From the NCBI GenBank assembly GCA_030267565.1, contig BRXU01000003.1, positions 7,801,001 to 7,865,000 of the forward strand: 64,000 nt of DNA. Reading direction: 5' to 3'. The stretch comes from Pleodorina starrii. Lineage: Eukaryota > Chlorophyta > Chlorophyceae > Chlamydomonadales > Volvocaceae. Positions within the stretch are counted from its first letter, which is position 1. Every line of letters starts with the position of its first letter. A program made the translations under genes and the position numbers. Of this stretch, positions 35,648 through 47,878 are shown in pieces. The notes beneath the pieces are model-generated. The model had not been told where the DNA came from, ran no database searches, and worked only from the letters and a program-made list of their open reading frames with translations.

Positions 35648-37374
35648 GGGCGCTCGGGTCACCGCACTTCCTAGCTAAACAGGCCAGCCGGGACTGCGCT
35701 GTACTGAGATGAATCGGGCCGATGTGTTTTATGTTTTGACCAACTAACTAACTAATGGACCACGGTGTATGTAACAGTGGATCCGGCAGGAGGCGCGAGG
35801 TTGATGACGCTGTGGGTGCTGGTGTTGGTGACGGGAGGCCAGTCATGGCCCAGGGGTAATCGCAACCGAAACAACACGGCGGCGGCGCAACCGAAACAAT
35901 AACTATTTGAATAAGTCGCCGTAGCGGCGACCGAGCGCGAGCGCCGTGGTGTGGCGTGGCGTGCTCGCGTGCGACCAAGCGTCCTTAGCCGGCCGTTGGT
36001 TTCGGGGCTGTTGTCGTAGCTGGTTGGTGCCACTTTGATGAACAGAAGCTGACCCGGATGTAGAGATGGCGGTCGTACGCAGTGACGTGGGTGGTGTTGG
36101 GTCGGGCCGCCCAAGTGGCGTCTGATGACGTGGACAAACCCTGTGGCCCTGGTCCTCCTGACAGCTTTGGCTCGATGTGTCTTGTTGTCATGAGGATTTA
36201 CGTGGAAGGGTGCGGCGGGGCGCGGGGCGAGAATGCTTCACGGCCCAACTCGGCGAAAGGCCTCGAGCGCGGCTTTGGGCGGAAAGAACGGAAGGGGCCA
36301 GGGCAGGAAGGAGGTGCACTGCGGACGTGCGGAGGTCCACGGCAGACGGCGAGAGGTGATTGCGGCGGCGGCTCGCGGGGTTGGGGGAAATGGGCGTGTG
36401 AACGGATGAAGATTGCATTGATGCATCGCGCGCCTCTGGTTGGGAAGCGAGGGAGTTGGCTGAGCGAGGGAGGTTGGTGCGGCGGCAAGTTTGTATGCAT
36501 TTGTGCCGAAGTGAGCGGCGCAGTAAGCTTGCACAGTCCGAGTAGACGTGCGTGGCTTGACGGTCTTACCGCCGCAGGCAGCCAGGGACCTCCGCTCGCC
36601 TCCAGTGGATTGAAGCGTGCCAGGATATGGCGAGTTGAGTGTGCTAAGGGTACTGGGGAAATGGCGAGGTCGAGGCGCGAGCGCAGAAAAATGCGTATCG
36701 CAAGGGGCTCGGAGACTGCCGATGCATGTTGTAACCCTGGGCATCTGGCGACACTTGCAGCGGTCCTGGAGCCCACCGTAGCAACGATAGCATACTAGAG
36801 CAATCTATAGAGTGAGCAGCATGAACATCTTGTCCTGTCCTGGGGTTCCTGGCGCTGCGGCGCGCTCAGCAGCATACTTGGGTTTTGGTTGATTACCCTA
36901 GTTGAGTGTCCCGCGACAGCGCACGGACACTTGGCCCGCTGGCTCTACGCTTCACTACGAAGCATCAACATTTATCACTTGGGACTTCAGGTCAAACGCA
37001 AACACGGGTACCGGTACTCTTCATGGCACGTAAGCGCCCAGAGGTGCATCCAGTGCTCTACTGTCCAGCGTAAGCCCAGCATCAATTCTACTCCCACTTC
37101 TCGAGCAAAGTCGGATATGGATCGTCGGGTTTAGAATTACGTTGTGCTGTGCCGATACGCTATACAACGCCGTATGAGTATGCACGACATGCGCCCCACA
37201 GTACTACAGGAACCTTCGTACTACATGAACCTTTGTTGCGTGCAGGCCGCCTTTGGCATTCTACAAATCACGAACGAGACATGTCAATTTGAACGCAAAA
37301 ACGGCCAATTCGTGTAGCAAATCTGACTTCGTCCACCCTTCCTCAAAGGACGTGTGATCAGCACAACAGCAAAG
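35648..37374. other. Intergenic region between GT49 gene 2 and LUC7 copy B
   Basis: No gene is supported. A 238-codon plus-strand frame at 36082-36798 lacks motifs and splice support. TGTAA at 35770-35774 is a good poly(A) signal for GT49 gene 2. The right end is the LUC7 copy B promoter side, which differs from that of copy A. Confidence 0.45.
35770..35774 (+). terminator. TGTAA poly(A) signal of GT49 gene 2
   Basis: TGTAA lies 123 nt after the stop codon of the GT49 gene ending at 35647, a normal place for the volvocalean polyadenylation signal. Confidence 0.55.
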
Positions 37375-39729
37375 ATGGTGGACGCCATGCGTGCCATGCT
37401 GGATGAGCTCATGGGGAAGGAGCGGAACGTGCCGCTGGGCCAGCGTTCCAACCGGCGAATTCATTTTGACGACCCAACTGTTTGCAAGTACGCGCTGGCG
37501 GGCCTGTGCCCGAACGGACTATTCAAGAATACGAGAAGCGATCTAGGTAGGTTTCTCTCCATGCGGTCACTGATAATTGAGAGGCCCCGCAATTGCGAAT
37601 TAGCGGCCCCGCACTTTGCGTGCAGGCCCGTGCCCATACGAGCTCCACGAGGACCATATAGGCTGGGCTGATTTGCAAGCGGAGTACGATAAACAGGACC
37701 CCCGCGAGCACGAGAGGTGCGCCTCAGTTTATTTGTGCGCTTTCACCAGCCCGGCTCAGGTTGCGTTTGACTTTCGTACAGTTATGGCGATGCAGGTACG
37801 AGCGTCGACTCATGAAGGTGCTCGAGGACCTCATCCGGGAGATGGACCGCAAAATTGCGAAAGCGAAGGAGCGCGCCGAGGCCGAGAGCAGCGCGCGTCC
37901 GCTCAAGCCAGATGACGCCGCACGCCTTGCCGAGATGCAGGCTAAGGCGAAAGGTGCGCCGCTCATGCCGTCCCGTTGCCCTGCCGCGCCGTCAGCGGAC
38001 CGCCGCTGCCTGCCCTGCGCGGCCGCCACAGGTTGCACCACGTGCGTGACACGGACTCGTTCCCTCCCGTTGGAACCTTCTGTACGCCGATCGTGTGACA
38101 GAGCTGCTGCACAAGAGCCAGGAGGCGGGCGAGGCGGGTGACGTGGACGTTTCCATGGCACTGGCGCAGCAGGCGAACGAAATGCAGGCGCAGCACGACC
38201 GCTTGCACCGCAGCCTGACTGCGCCGGAGCGCACCATGAGCGTCTGCGACATCTGCGGCGTCTTCATCAACAGTACGGACAATGACCAGCGGCGGCAGGT
38301 ACGTAACCCAGCCCAACCAAGCCCAAGCATGTTGGCTGCGCAGGTAAGTATGGCCGGGCCCGCCCCCTTGCACTTGCCGCGTGCTGGCTGCTAGGGGGTT
38401 GCGCATCGAGCATGTCAAGGGGCGGAGAAGAGCGGAGAATGTCTTACAGACAGTGTCGGGCGCCGCGTGTGCGGTCGAGCAGCGTGAGCCTGTCCGAGCG
38501 GCGACTGTGCGCTGCCGTGGCGCTGCCATGTGTTTGCCATGATGACCGCACAGTATGGCTGCACAGCGTGTGCAACAAGTATGGCCATTGCAGCATTCTG
38601 CATGAGTTCTCAAGGTTGCCGAGGTGTCGAGGAATTCGAAAAAGGCGCCCCTCCCCCGCACCTGATCTTTGGTTACCGCGCAGGAGCACTTGACGGGTAA
38701 GCAGTACCTGGGCTGGAAGGCCATTCGTGAGAAGCACGCGGAGCTGCAGAACAAGTGGGAGCGGTCGCGGTCCCGCGAGCCCGAACCGCTGGTCCGGGAG
38801 CGCAGTGCGCCGCCGCAGATGGGAGAGGACTCGGGCCACCGAAGCCGGGAGCGTGAGCGGGAGCGGTCGCCGGCCAGGTGAGCGGCGGATAGCAGAGGGC
38901 AGGACGCCCGGCATGTCTGGTGAGGCCCGGTGATGCGCCATACCGGAAAACGAAGGTTCGGGGTTGACAGAAGGGTGCACATGGGCGACCTGGCTCGCCG
39001 GTGCTACTCCCTGGTTTGGCATTGGCATGTACTGTTACCCATGCAGCATGGGGCGCTGACAGACTGGCTCTGCCCCGTCCTGGAGCATGCAGGCGGGAGC
39101 ACGACAGCCGGGGGAGGGCGTCGTACGACAATCGCGGCGGCTTCGACAGCCGGGGGCGCAGCGCTGGCTACGAGGACCGGCGGTACGACATGGACGGCAG
39201 GTGCGCGGGCCCTGGGATGTGGGGGCTTTCCTCTCAATGCTTACCGGTAGCAGTGGTGGCGGCACTGAGCTCCAGACCCTCCGAAGGGTTGTTGAGGGAG
39301 TCGTGCCATTTAACGGCGGTTCGTTGTCTTCTTTGGCCAAGCGAAGTTCTAATATTCAATGCAGGCGCGACGACAGGAGCTACCACGACAGCCGCGGCCG
39401 GGGCTACGACGACGGCCGGAGCCGGGCCTACGACGACGGCCGGGGGCGTGGGTACGATGACGGGCGGGGACGGGGCTATGACGACGTCGGCCGGGGGCGC
39501 GGCTACGATGACCGATGGGAGTACGACCGGCGCGGCGACGACGGATACAGGTCAGGATCGTACGGCAGCGGCGGTAGCTACCGCGACCGGCCACGCGACA
39601 GCAACTACGAGGTAAGTACAGACTGAGGCCGCCGTAGCTGCACGTGGCCGCGCTGAGGCCGCCGGCCTTGAAGTTGGGCACGGAGTTTGCCTGCAGTGCT
39701 GGTGCCCCACTCGCGCCCTGCGCTGGTGA
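37375..39729 (+). CDS. LUC7-like U1 snRNP splicing factor, copy B
   Basis: Second, inverted copy of the LUC7-like gene. Exons: 37375-37546, 37626-37716, 37796-37953, 38102-38298, 38684-38877, 39093-39200, 39365-39611, 39697-39729; 399 residues. Both zinc fingers (VCKYALAGLCPNGLF to CPYELHEDH; CDICGVF to WKAIREKH), the coiled helix and the RS/RE plus RGYDDGR tail are intact. It differs from copy A by only a few substitutions (for example GQRSN for GERSN, PREHER for AREHER, GVFINS for GVFSNS). Intron lengths differ: intron 4 is 385 nt against 224 in copy A, intron 6 is 164 against 548, while intron 5 is 215 in both. Similarity begins around the start codon and runs to about 39780 past the stop. 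Both copies look functional. Confidence 0.93.
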
Positions 39730-41379
39730 GTCGTTGCGGTGCGCGGCATGCATGTGGATGCGGCGGCACGGCGCGTGAGGGCCAACGGCTTGGGACAGGA
39801 AGCTTGGCCTGACAACCGGGCCGGTGCCTGTCGACAAACATGGCTGTGCTGGGCTTGCACGCACGACCTGGGGGCAGGGAAGCATATATTTGGAGTATGC
39901 ATGACAGGACCCCTGCACTGTACTAGCGAATCGCACACCCTGAGTGGAAACCTTCCGGCTGGATACCCGTGCAGGAGAGGCGGCGATACTAGCCAGCGTT
40001 GCGGAGGTAGGCCGCCCGACCGAGTGCCATCGCAGTTGCTGCGGCTTCACAGCCCCACCAAGAGGGGCGCTAAAGCTGCAGTGTTGAGGAAATGCACGTC
40101 TTGGTCTTGCCTTGTTTGCAGGCCATGGACGCATGTGCGAACGAACGTTGCAGCATGGGGTGAGTTGTTTGGCTGGTGGTTGAAGTAGACGAGGGGGTGA
40201 CGCGTGAGTGTGTGTTAGGTGCTAGTGGCCGTTGCGAGGCCACGTGACGACTGAGGGGAGGAACTTCAATGTGGAGTGATGGACGATGACGTTTGGGTGT
40301 ACGGATGACTTGCGGTCATGAGGCTGCTTGACGTGTTACGTTATGCGCTTTTGCTATAGACTCGCCGAGTCTTACGGGCTCTTACTACCTGGCTGCTTGT
40401 GGGGAGTAACCCCGGAAGGAGGCATCCCCGGAGGTCAATGGCGCGTTCCCAGCCCACGGCTCAGGGCCCTGGGTACTGGGCGAAGACTGTAAAGCCGCCT
40501 CTGCTCATACCGAATTCCTCGGGCCACCTGCCTTAACACTGGTGCGAAGGGGAGTCTGAAGTGCATCGGGGAACAGCGCGGGAGCTGGTAACGTCACGGC
40601 GATGAGTTCACCCAGGCGTCAAACAAAGAAGCCCAAGCTCAGAGGTTCGTCAATCGTCATTGTCATCCGCTGCGGGGTAGGGGCCCTTGCGACGCAAGGG
40701 AGTCAAGGCCCCTTTCCAGCTCGTGGTCGACCAGCTCGTGTCGCTAGTCTAAATGCAGTCTTATTGCATATTTCTCCGTGATCGTGGGTCTCTGGGCACT
40801 TTCCCCCCGCGTTCGCTGGTTTCTGTCTGGGCGTCTCGTGATCGTGCGGCCTGGTCTGCTTGCAGCTGCCATGTATAGGACAGGAGATGGTACGCCTCCG
40901 CCGACGAAACCGACTGTGCTTGCGCATTACGTAGAGGGTCAAAATTTGGGGTGCGACCGTATTCCAAAGTAATACGCCGAGCACAATTACGCCTAAATAC
41001 GCCAAGCGGACTTTTTCTAGGAGCGAGTTGGTCGTTTTTTAGGGCGGCAGACGGCGTATTTCTGGCGTATTACGGTATTAGTACAAGCAGGCGGCAGCAG
41101 ATTAGTAAGTGTTGTAACCTGTTGTAACGAAGGATGCCGGAAGCACCCCACAACAAAGGATAGCCTACAGCAAATAAGAAAGTATTGTGATTGCTATTTA
41201 ATGATTGAAAATGATGATTGAAAATGGATTAGAATTCGTTTGGTCGAGCAGTCAGCCAGTCACGCCCGCCCTAACCCACGTCCAAAATCGACCAAAATTT
41301 AAAGCTTGCGTCAGTAACTTCATCCGGATGTTTTGGTTCTGCGATCTTATCGGCAGCTTTCCTAGCCTTGTGAACTCGT
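39730..41379. other. Intergenic region between LUC7 copy B and GT49 gene 3
   Basis: No gene is supported. The first 50 nt still match the flank of LUC7 copy A. TGTAA at 40488-40492 is a candidate poly(A) signal for LUC7 copy B. The right part is AT-rich and holds a possible small MITE at 40970-41072, plus the 5' flank of GT49 gene 3. Confidence 0.45.
40970..41072. repeat. Possible small MITE with 9-bp inverted ends
   Basis: The stretch begins TAATACGCC and ends GGCGTATTA, a perfect 9-bp inverted repeat. Further ATACGCC and GGCGTATT copies lie just inside each end. The whole is 103 bp. No target-site duplication is visible. Confidence 0.4.
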
Positions 41380-43139
41380 GTGAACTCCATCAGACTCTTC
41401 GCAGCGTTTTTGATCGCGGTCCTTGCATTTGCGGAAAAAGACAAAGGCAAACTTATATCGAAGTGCTTTCCCAAATACGATTGCGTTGCTCAGCGCACGA
41501 ACTGGGCGCAGTTTGTCGACGACCTGCCCAGCTGCCTGGTGACGGAGCGTGTGTGGTGGTCCGTCAAGGCCGCCGGCATCCCCGTCACCCTCGTCACTCA
41601 GCTTACAGGCGAGCGCCTAGACCAGCTGCGCGCGCAATGTTCCACCTGGAGGGGCCCGCTGGCCGCGGTGGTTTACTTGCCACTCTTCAACGCCCACGGG
41701 GGCAAGCTCTCCGATCACAATCGACAGGTCGTGCAGAACTTTACCGCGCGGACCGATGAGCTCTTCCGGGCCTCCGAAACCAACAACAACGGCCGCGGCT
41801 GCCAGCTGCGCCTGGTGCTCATGTATGAGCTGTTCGCCGACCCGCGCGCCGCATCCCTGCTCTACCCCGTCAACTCACTGCGCAACTACGCCCGCCTGAT
41901 GGCCGACACCGACCTCATCGCCAACATAGACGTCGATCTGCTCCCCTCGGCCTCCATCTCCGCCGCGCTCGCCGACCCACGGGTCCTCGCCAATTACACC
42001 GCCAGCTGCCGCGCCCGCGGCGTGTTCGTGCTGCCCGCCTTCCAACTGGTCTGCGGCACCGCCATGCTCGCTGATTCGCTCGCCGCCACCGGCGACAAGG
42101 CCGCCATTCGGGTGGCGCTTAACGAGCGCCTGCGCATGTTCTCTTTCCACAAACCCATGTTCCACGGCCCCACGCTGTTTGAAAAGTGGCTGGGCAGCGC
42201 CGAGCCCTACCCCATCACCTACGCCCTCAATTACGAGCCCTGGTACATGAGCTGGCGTAGGGAGACGCCGTGGTACGACTTCAGGTACGGCAACTTGAAG
42301 CCCGACATCTCGTCGGCGCACGTAATGGTTCGGGGAGGCGTTTGCGGCGGTGGGCAGCTGTCGGCGTGGGTTGTGGTCAGCGGGGGACACCGCGCCCGGC
42401 ACCCGATGGAGACGACACCCGCAGGAACTTCGACAACAACTCCTGGGAAAGAAATCCAAACTGGACGGGGGGGCCCGCCGGCCTGCCGCCATCCCACCGC
42501 CGATCCCCCACGGCTCTCTGCCATCCGCCAACGGGGCCCTCGCCCCTGCCCCTGCCCAGTCCCTTGCCCCGCGGCCCCGCCCAGGCCCCCTCTGCCCATC
42601 CCTGGACCTCCTTCCCCCGCCCTTTCTCCCGTGCTCGCAGGTACCGCGGCTACGGCAACAACAAGATCGCGCAGGTGGCGGCCATGAACGCCGCCGGCGC
42701 GACCTGGTTCGTGTCGCCGCACGGCTTCCTGGTGCACCGCCCCCACAACTCGACCCACATGCGCGACGAGTTCCTGCGCGCCAAGCTGACTGCGAAGGGC
42801 CTTATGGAGCTTCGCGGCACCCTGTACGAACACGTGGAGTCGCTGTGGGTGGCGGCGCAGGCGCGGATGGCTGCGGGGTCCTACGCGGTGCGCCTGGAGG
42901 CCGGCGTGCGGGGGTGCTTGGAGGCGCTGCCCTGGTGGCGCGTCGATGCGCAGCAGCAGCAGCAACAGCAACTACAAAAACAACGACAACAACACCAAGT
43001 GCAGGCGCAGCAGCAGCAGCAGCAGCAGATGACACAGCAGCAGGATCAGCTCAAGTTGCTGCAGCAGGAGCAGCTTCAGCAGCAGCAGGACTGGCAGCAA
43101 GACCAGCTGCCGGATCTTGATCCAGATCTTGAAGGGTAG
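41380..43139 (+). CDS. GT49 (LARGE/B4GAT1-like) glycosyltransferase 3 with poly-Gln tail; start codon unclear
   Basis: GT49-type glycosyltransferase with intact metal motifs: DLIANIDVDLLPS (DxD, about residue 184) and GFLVHRPHNS. Exons 41380-42284 and 42641-43139, 467 codons. Other signatures: IPVTLVTQLTGERL, STWRGPLAAVVYLPL, GCQLRLVLMYELFADPR, YEPWYMSWRRETPWYDFR and YRGYGNNKIAQVAAMN. The last 60 or so residues are Gln-rich (CAG/CAA runs, 42947-43110), absent from the paralogues. The hydrophobic N-terminus (LFAAFLIAVLAFA) follows GTG, not ATG, at 41380, and an in-frame stop lies at 41371-41373. No upstream exon could be joined in frame. Either a first exon was missed, initiation is non-AUG, or the start was lost. 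Confidence 0.85.
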
Positions 43140-45844
43140 TAGCAGCGGGATGGCAGTGGCTTGGCACGTTGGCAGCGGCTCACTCCACTACCGGTACTCG
43201 CTCGCCCGCCACCCTACCTCATCCAACAATGAACCTTCTCCCCTGGGATGATGGGAACTGTTGCGGCAGCGGCATCGGCATCAGTAGCAGCAGCTTCGAC
43301 AGCAGGCCCGTTTGCCAGTACGGTAGCTTGGTTGATCTCGTTGCCGTTGCTCGCTGTTGCTGTTTCGTTTGCAAGCGAGTACGATGCGTTCCAGAGCTGA
43401 GAAACGCGATAGGAGGCGCCACTCTTAAAAATATTTGTCAGGTAGCCACGTACCGCGGCGGCGATCGTAGCCGGAACCCTTGACAAACGCAAGCGCGGGC
43501 TGATCAAGGGCGAAGGCAACGGCAGTGAAGGCGGCAGCGTAGCGGCAGCAGCAGGCAGGGGCGGAGTACTAGGGAGATGGTCACAAGTCCCGCGTGTGAG
43601 CGGGGTTGTCCGTAAAAGCCGGGAAGGGGAGGCCATGGACCGTTGATCGTTGGAATAGGTGCGGGGCCGGGCAGGTGCGTTCTCACCCTCCCTCGACCGC
43701 TTTGGGCGTGCGGCGCCAATGCGGCGCGTGCCCTTGTGTCCACCACGCGAGTGAGAATGGTTTCCCGCAGGCTTCGAGGAGGCTGCGCCCACCCGGGGCC
43801 GCAATCTTTGCGAATGCCTCGTGTCTTGTTTCCAGTGCAATAGAGAGACAGGTGTGGCGCGGTGGGTCCCCTGGGGAGACGGATCTCCCGGGCTCGTGGC
43901 AGTCCAGTTCCTCTGGGAGGTAGTAATAAAAAGATACCGCAGCGGAGACGGGGCCTCAGTCGATATCTGCAGTTACAACTGCACTTGCGCCTTCCTGCCT
44001 GCCTACCTTCCTGCCTGCCTGCCTACCTGCCAGTCAGCAAACGCAAGGCTGCAGCCGCGACCGAACGGCCGTGCTGCTGTACACGCGCTGACTTGTCCTC
44101 ACGCGCGCGCGGGCGTACCTTTCCACACATAGGCCCCGCCGCCGCCTCAGCAGCCTGACTAGCTGGCTAGCTAAATAGTAAATACCGGGTAGTACCCCAA
44201 CCTCGCCGCCCGCACACCATGCACAGCCCCTTCGGCCCTTGTCTCGTATAAGTACGGCAGCTCAGGTATGGCGTACCGCACACGCCGACCATGCAACACA
44301 CACATGCACAGCCAAACGCCTCAGGACGACAGACCTCTCACGCAGCCCTTGCCCTAGGGCAACTACCGTAGAGCCCTGATTCGGGATGAAACAGCGGCAG
44401 CATTCCATGGGGGGCGCCAGCAATTCAGTGTTTCCTGTCCCTGTCCCTGCCCCTGCCCGGAACTCCGTCGTCATTGCCCGGTCAGCCTGGACCTCTCGCG
44501 CGACGTGCCAAGCGCGCGGCCTGGCTAGACAGCCAGAAGCGCACGGCACCGCCGGACTCACTGACTCGACAGCACGCCGCCTGCACCCGCACAAGCCGGG
44601 TGGACTGCGTCCGAACGGATAGGGACCATTTGTAGCCGGCTGGCCGCCCTCCGCGCTCCGCCGCCGCCGCCGCCTTCTCATAATCCCATGAGTGCAATAT
44701 ATGTGTATGTGTATGTGATCCCCCATATGAATGAATATTTCGGCATGTCAGCATAGCGCACACCGCAACAGCGCACACAGCATGACGTGGCACGGATAGA
44801 CGGCATCGCCTCCGTGCCACTCCCAACCCCTCCCCACCCATTTCGAAGTGCGCGAGCCCAGAACGCCCTCCTGCACACGAATCATCACCATCATCATCAC
44901 TATAATCATCATCATCATCATCAGCATCATCTTCATCATCATAAAGCGGCGCCGCTTGTCCACAGCGGCGACTGAGAGCAAAAATGCATGCATGGCATGG
45001 CAACAGTGCTACGAGCGAGACACGCACACGCACACGAACGAACAAGACGCACAGACCCAATCAAGCGGCGCCTCGGCATCTAGGCGAGCCCAAACTGCCA
45101 CAAACGGTCTTTTCCAGCGCCGTCCTCCCCCTGCCATAGATCCCAGGCAGATGCCGGCTTACCCCTCTCGGGGCAGCAGCTGGGGGGGCGAGGCGGGGGG
45201 CGAACCCCGCTCACTAACGAACGCACAAACGCCATCACGTAAGCGCCCTCACGGCGTGAAATCACAAACACACACCATACACACACAAGCGCCAGCACGC
45301 CAACGGACCGCAGGGCCCCAACCCGCCGTCGCCCCAACTCGCAACGCCCCCTCCCCCCAGGAGGGGACTCCCCGGGCTCCTCATGTCCTGGACCGTGCGC
45401 GGCAGCTTGCCACGCCAGCAGCAGGTAGCAGGCAGGGACAACGAGCAGTTAATGCAATCTCGCCCGTCTTCCGTCCTCCGCCCTCCCAGGTCCCCAACCC
45501 ACCCATCCTCCTGCCGCCGGTCCTTTCCTCCCGCTCGCCCGCCGCTCTCTCCCCATACGGCTCACGTTGGCGCTCATAAAAAAACCTTATCCTCAAAGAC
45601 CATAACTCAGCAGCATTTACTCGGAATCCCTCACCACCAGCGTAGAAAATCAAAGCCCGGCGGCAGTGGCTAGATTTCTGGGACGACGCAAAGGGCGGGC
45701 CCCCCCGCCCGCTGCGGAGGCGCCAAAGGCGCGGACGGCTCGGGGCGGGCTTGTCCTGCAGCTGATGGACGAGCGGCGCCCCTGGACGAGCTACCTGCTC
45801 CCGTCCCAAACTGCTGCTCGCGCACGGCCGCGCATTGGCACCCG
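43140..45844. other. Convergent 3' region between GT49 genes 3 and 4
   Basis: No gene is supported. Genes 3 (plus) and 4 (minus) end towards each other, so both 3' UTRs lie here. A 208-codon minus frame at 43214-43840 lacks motifs. Simple repeats include TGCC units near 44000 and an ATC tract near 44880-44942. Confidence 0.45.
44880..44942. repeat. ATC trinucleotide microsatellite
   Basis: An imperfect run of ATC units of about 60 bp lies in the convergent 3' region. A shorter ATC run also occurs at about 51202-51220. Confidence 0.8.
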
Positions 45845-47408
45845 CTACCGCCGCCGCCGCAATCGACGTCGCCCTGCGCCTCCGCCGCCTGCCGCCGTCG
45901 CCCCCCCCGCTGTCCCCGACACCGCCGCCGCTGCCCCCGGCTCCTTTCGCTCGTTGCTCCACCAGGGCAGCGAGGCCATGCACCCCCCAAAGCTCTCCTC
46001 CACTCGGACCTCCAGCCGGCCCGTCGTGTTGAGGCTGGTGACGGCGCCCTGCCACAGCTCAGTCACGTGTCCGTACATCGTACTGCGCAGATCCTGGATC
46101 TGCTTCCGCGTGCCCAGCACGTGCACGAAGTTCTTCCGCATGTGGATGAACTCGTGGGGCCGGTGCACCAGGAAGCCGTGCGGCGACACAAACCAGGTCG
46201 CGCCGGTGGCGTTCATGGCGGCGGCCTGCGCGCATTTGTTGTAGCCGTAGCCGCGGTACCTGCGCAAGCGAGTGCGTGCGTGCGTGAGTGCGTGCGTGCA
46301 AGCAGGGGAGGGGCGGGACAGGCGGCGAAAGCGGCAGCGGGGCAGGCAGGCAGGCGGGGCGGTGGAACAGGCAAGCAGGCGCGGCGGGTTTCGGGGCGTC
46401 GAAGCACCGAACGCGGCGGACGTGGCTGGGTCTCCTGTCCCCCACACGCCCGACCCACCTGACGTCGAACCACGGGGTGGTCGCCCTCCAGCTCAGGTAC
46501 CAGGGCTCATAGAAGAAGCGGTATTGGACCTTGTACGACTCGCTCGTCGCCAGCCACCTGTCGTACATGGTCGGGCCGTGGAAGTGCGGGTATTTGTGCT
46601 CAAAGATGGTCACGCAGGTCCCATCCGGGTGGCGCGTACGGAGCCCCTCCTGGAGCGCCTGCCTGCCGCCCAGCGCGATGCCGTCGGCGTAGGCGGTGCC
46701 GTTGCAGTGGGTCTGGAAGGCGGGCAGCACGAAGGCGGCGCCGCGGCGGCAGCTCTCGGTGTAACCGGCAAGGATTTGTGGGTCGGCGAGCGCGGCGGAG
46801 ATGGAGGTGGAGGGGAGTAGGTCGACGTCTATGTTGGCGATGAGGTCGGTGTCGGCCATGAGGCGCGCGTAGTTGCGCAGTGAGTTGACGGGGTAGAGCA
46901 GGGATGCCGCGCGCGGGTCGGCGAACAGCTCATACATGAGCACCAGGCGCAGCTGGCAGCCGGTGGCGGCGATGGCGGCGTCGGTGTCCAGCTTCTGGAA
47001 GAACTGGTCGACAGTTCTGAGCGCTTCCAGGAGCTTCATGCGGGTGAGGGAGGTCATGTCTGGCGTGGGGTTGACCAGCGGGAGATACACTGCGGCAGCC
47101 AGCGGGCCCCGCCAGGTGGAGCACTGCGCGCGCAGCTGACCCAGCCGCGCCACAGACAGCTGCGTGACGAGCGTGACGGGGAGACCGGCGGGCTTTGCGG
47201 ACCACCACGCGCGAGGGGCAACCAGGCAGCTGGAGGAGTCACCGAGAAACGTGCCCCAGGCTGTCCGCTCCGCGCCAAGGCAGTTGTTACCAACAAAACA
47301 GTTGATGAATTGGGATGCCTTGTCGTCATCCCCAGCAGCTGCCTGATGCGCAGCCACGGCGAGCAGCGCAAGAATGGCAGTGCACATCGACTCGTAGAAA
47401 GCTCGCAT
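45845..47408 (-). CDS. GT49 (LARGE/B4GAT1-like) glycosyltransferase 4
   Basis: Family GT49 glycosyltransferase, exons 47408-46459 and 46259-45845, 454 residues. The ATG gives a signal-peptide-like start (TAILALLAVAAHQAAAG). Signatures: LPVTLVTQLSVARL, STWRGPLAAAVYLPL, GCQLRLVLMYELFADPR, INSLRNY-type block as VNSLRNYARLMADTDLI, then an intact DxD in NIDVDLLPS, FFYEPWYLSWRATTPWFDVR, YRGYGYNKCAQAAAMN and GFLVHRPHEF. Both metal-ligand motifs are therefore kept. The C-terminus ends in a Gly/Ala then Arg-rich tail after WWSNERKEPG, which may be disordered. The intron is at the same Arg codon as in the other four copies. The gene faces gene 3 and its upstream side was later invaded by the LINE at about 47.85 kb. 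Predicted to act in the ER/Golgi on glycoproteins or wall glycans, substrate unknown. Confidence 0.9.
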
Positions 47409-47848
47409 GAGTACGCCACCTAAATACTAGGGGTGTATACTTCTTAAAGTTGGAGTACACTATTCGGCTAGGTTGGGCTTGAGTCTGACGCCGTTAAGGG
47501 ATGAAGTGTGGAGCTGGCGGGCGAAGGGTGCATGCCCCGGAACTGCAACGACCGTGACTTTAAAAGGCAGTCTTATGAGATAGTTTGACGTTGTTTCTCG
47601 GCGTCTGTGTATATAAAGTAGTACTGTGGGCTTTGTGCGTGCAGTGTTTGAGTTCCACAAAGCACAATTTGTGTGTATCTGATCAGACAAAACAACTATT
47701 TAGTGATGCACCAGAGGATCAACAATAGCTTCTCAGTTACCTGTGTTGCTATGCTTAGGCGATATGATCACGGAGGCGGCGTTTTCTACTTCCGACGTCG
47801 TACTTTTCCCTTCACGGGCAAGGGGCAACCTCAAGCCATATATAAATT
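47409..47848. promoter_or_regulatory. Upstream region of GT49 gene 4
   Basis: This 440-bp stretch lies between the GT49 gene 4 start codon (minus strand) and the LINE. It probably holds the promoter of gene 4. TATATAAAG near 47610 on plus and AT-rich DNA are visible, but no site can be assigned. Confidence 0.35.
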
Positions 47849-47878
47849 CCAGCTGAGTGTCTTAAGCGTGCGACGCGC

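Noticed and set aside
36082..36798. 238-codon plus-strand frame
   Set aside because: Low-information composition and no conserved block or splice pattern.
43214..43840. 208-codon minus-strand frame in the convergent 3' region
   Set aside because: No recognisable domain; overlaps other open frames.
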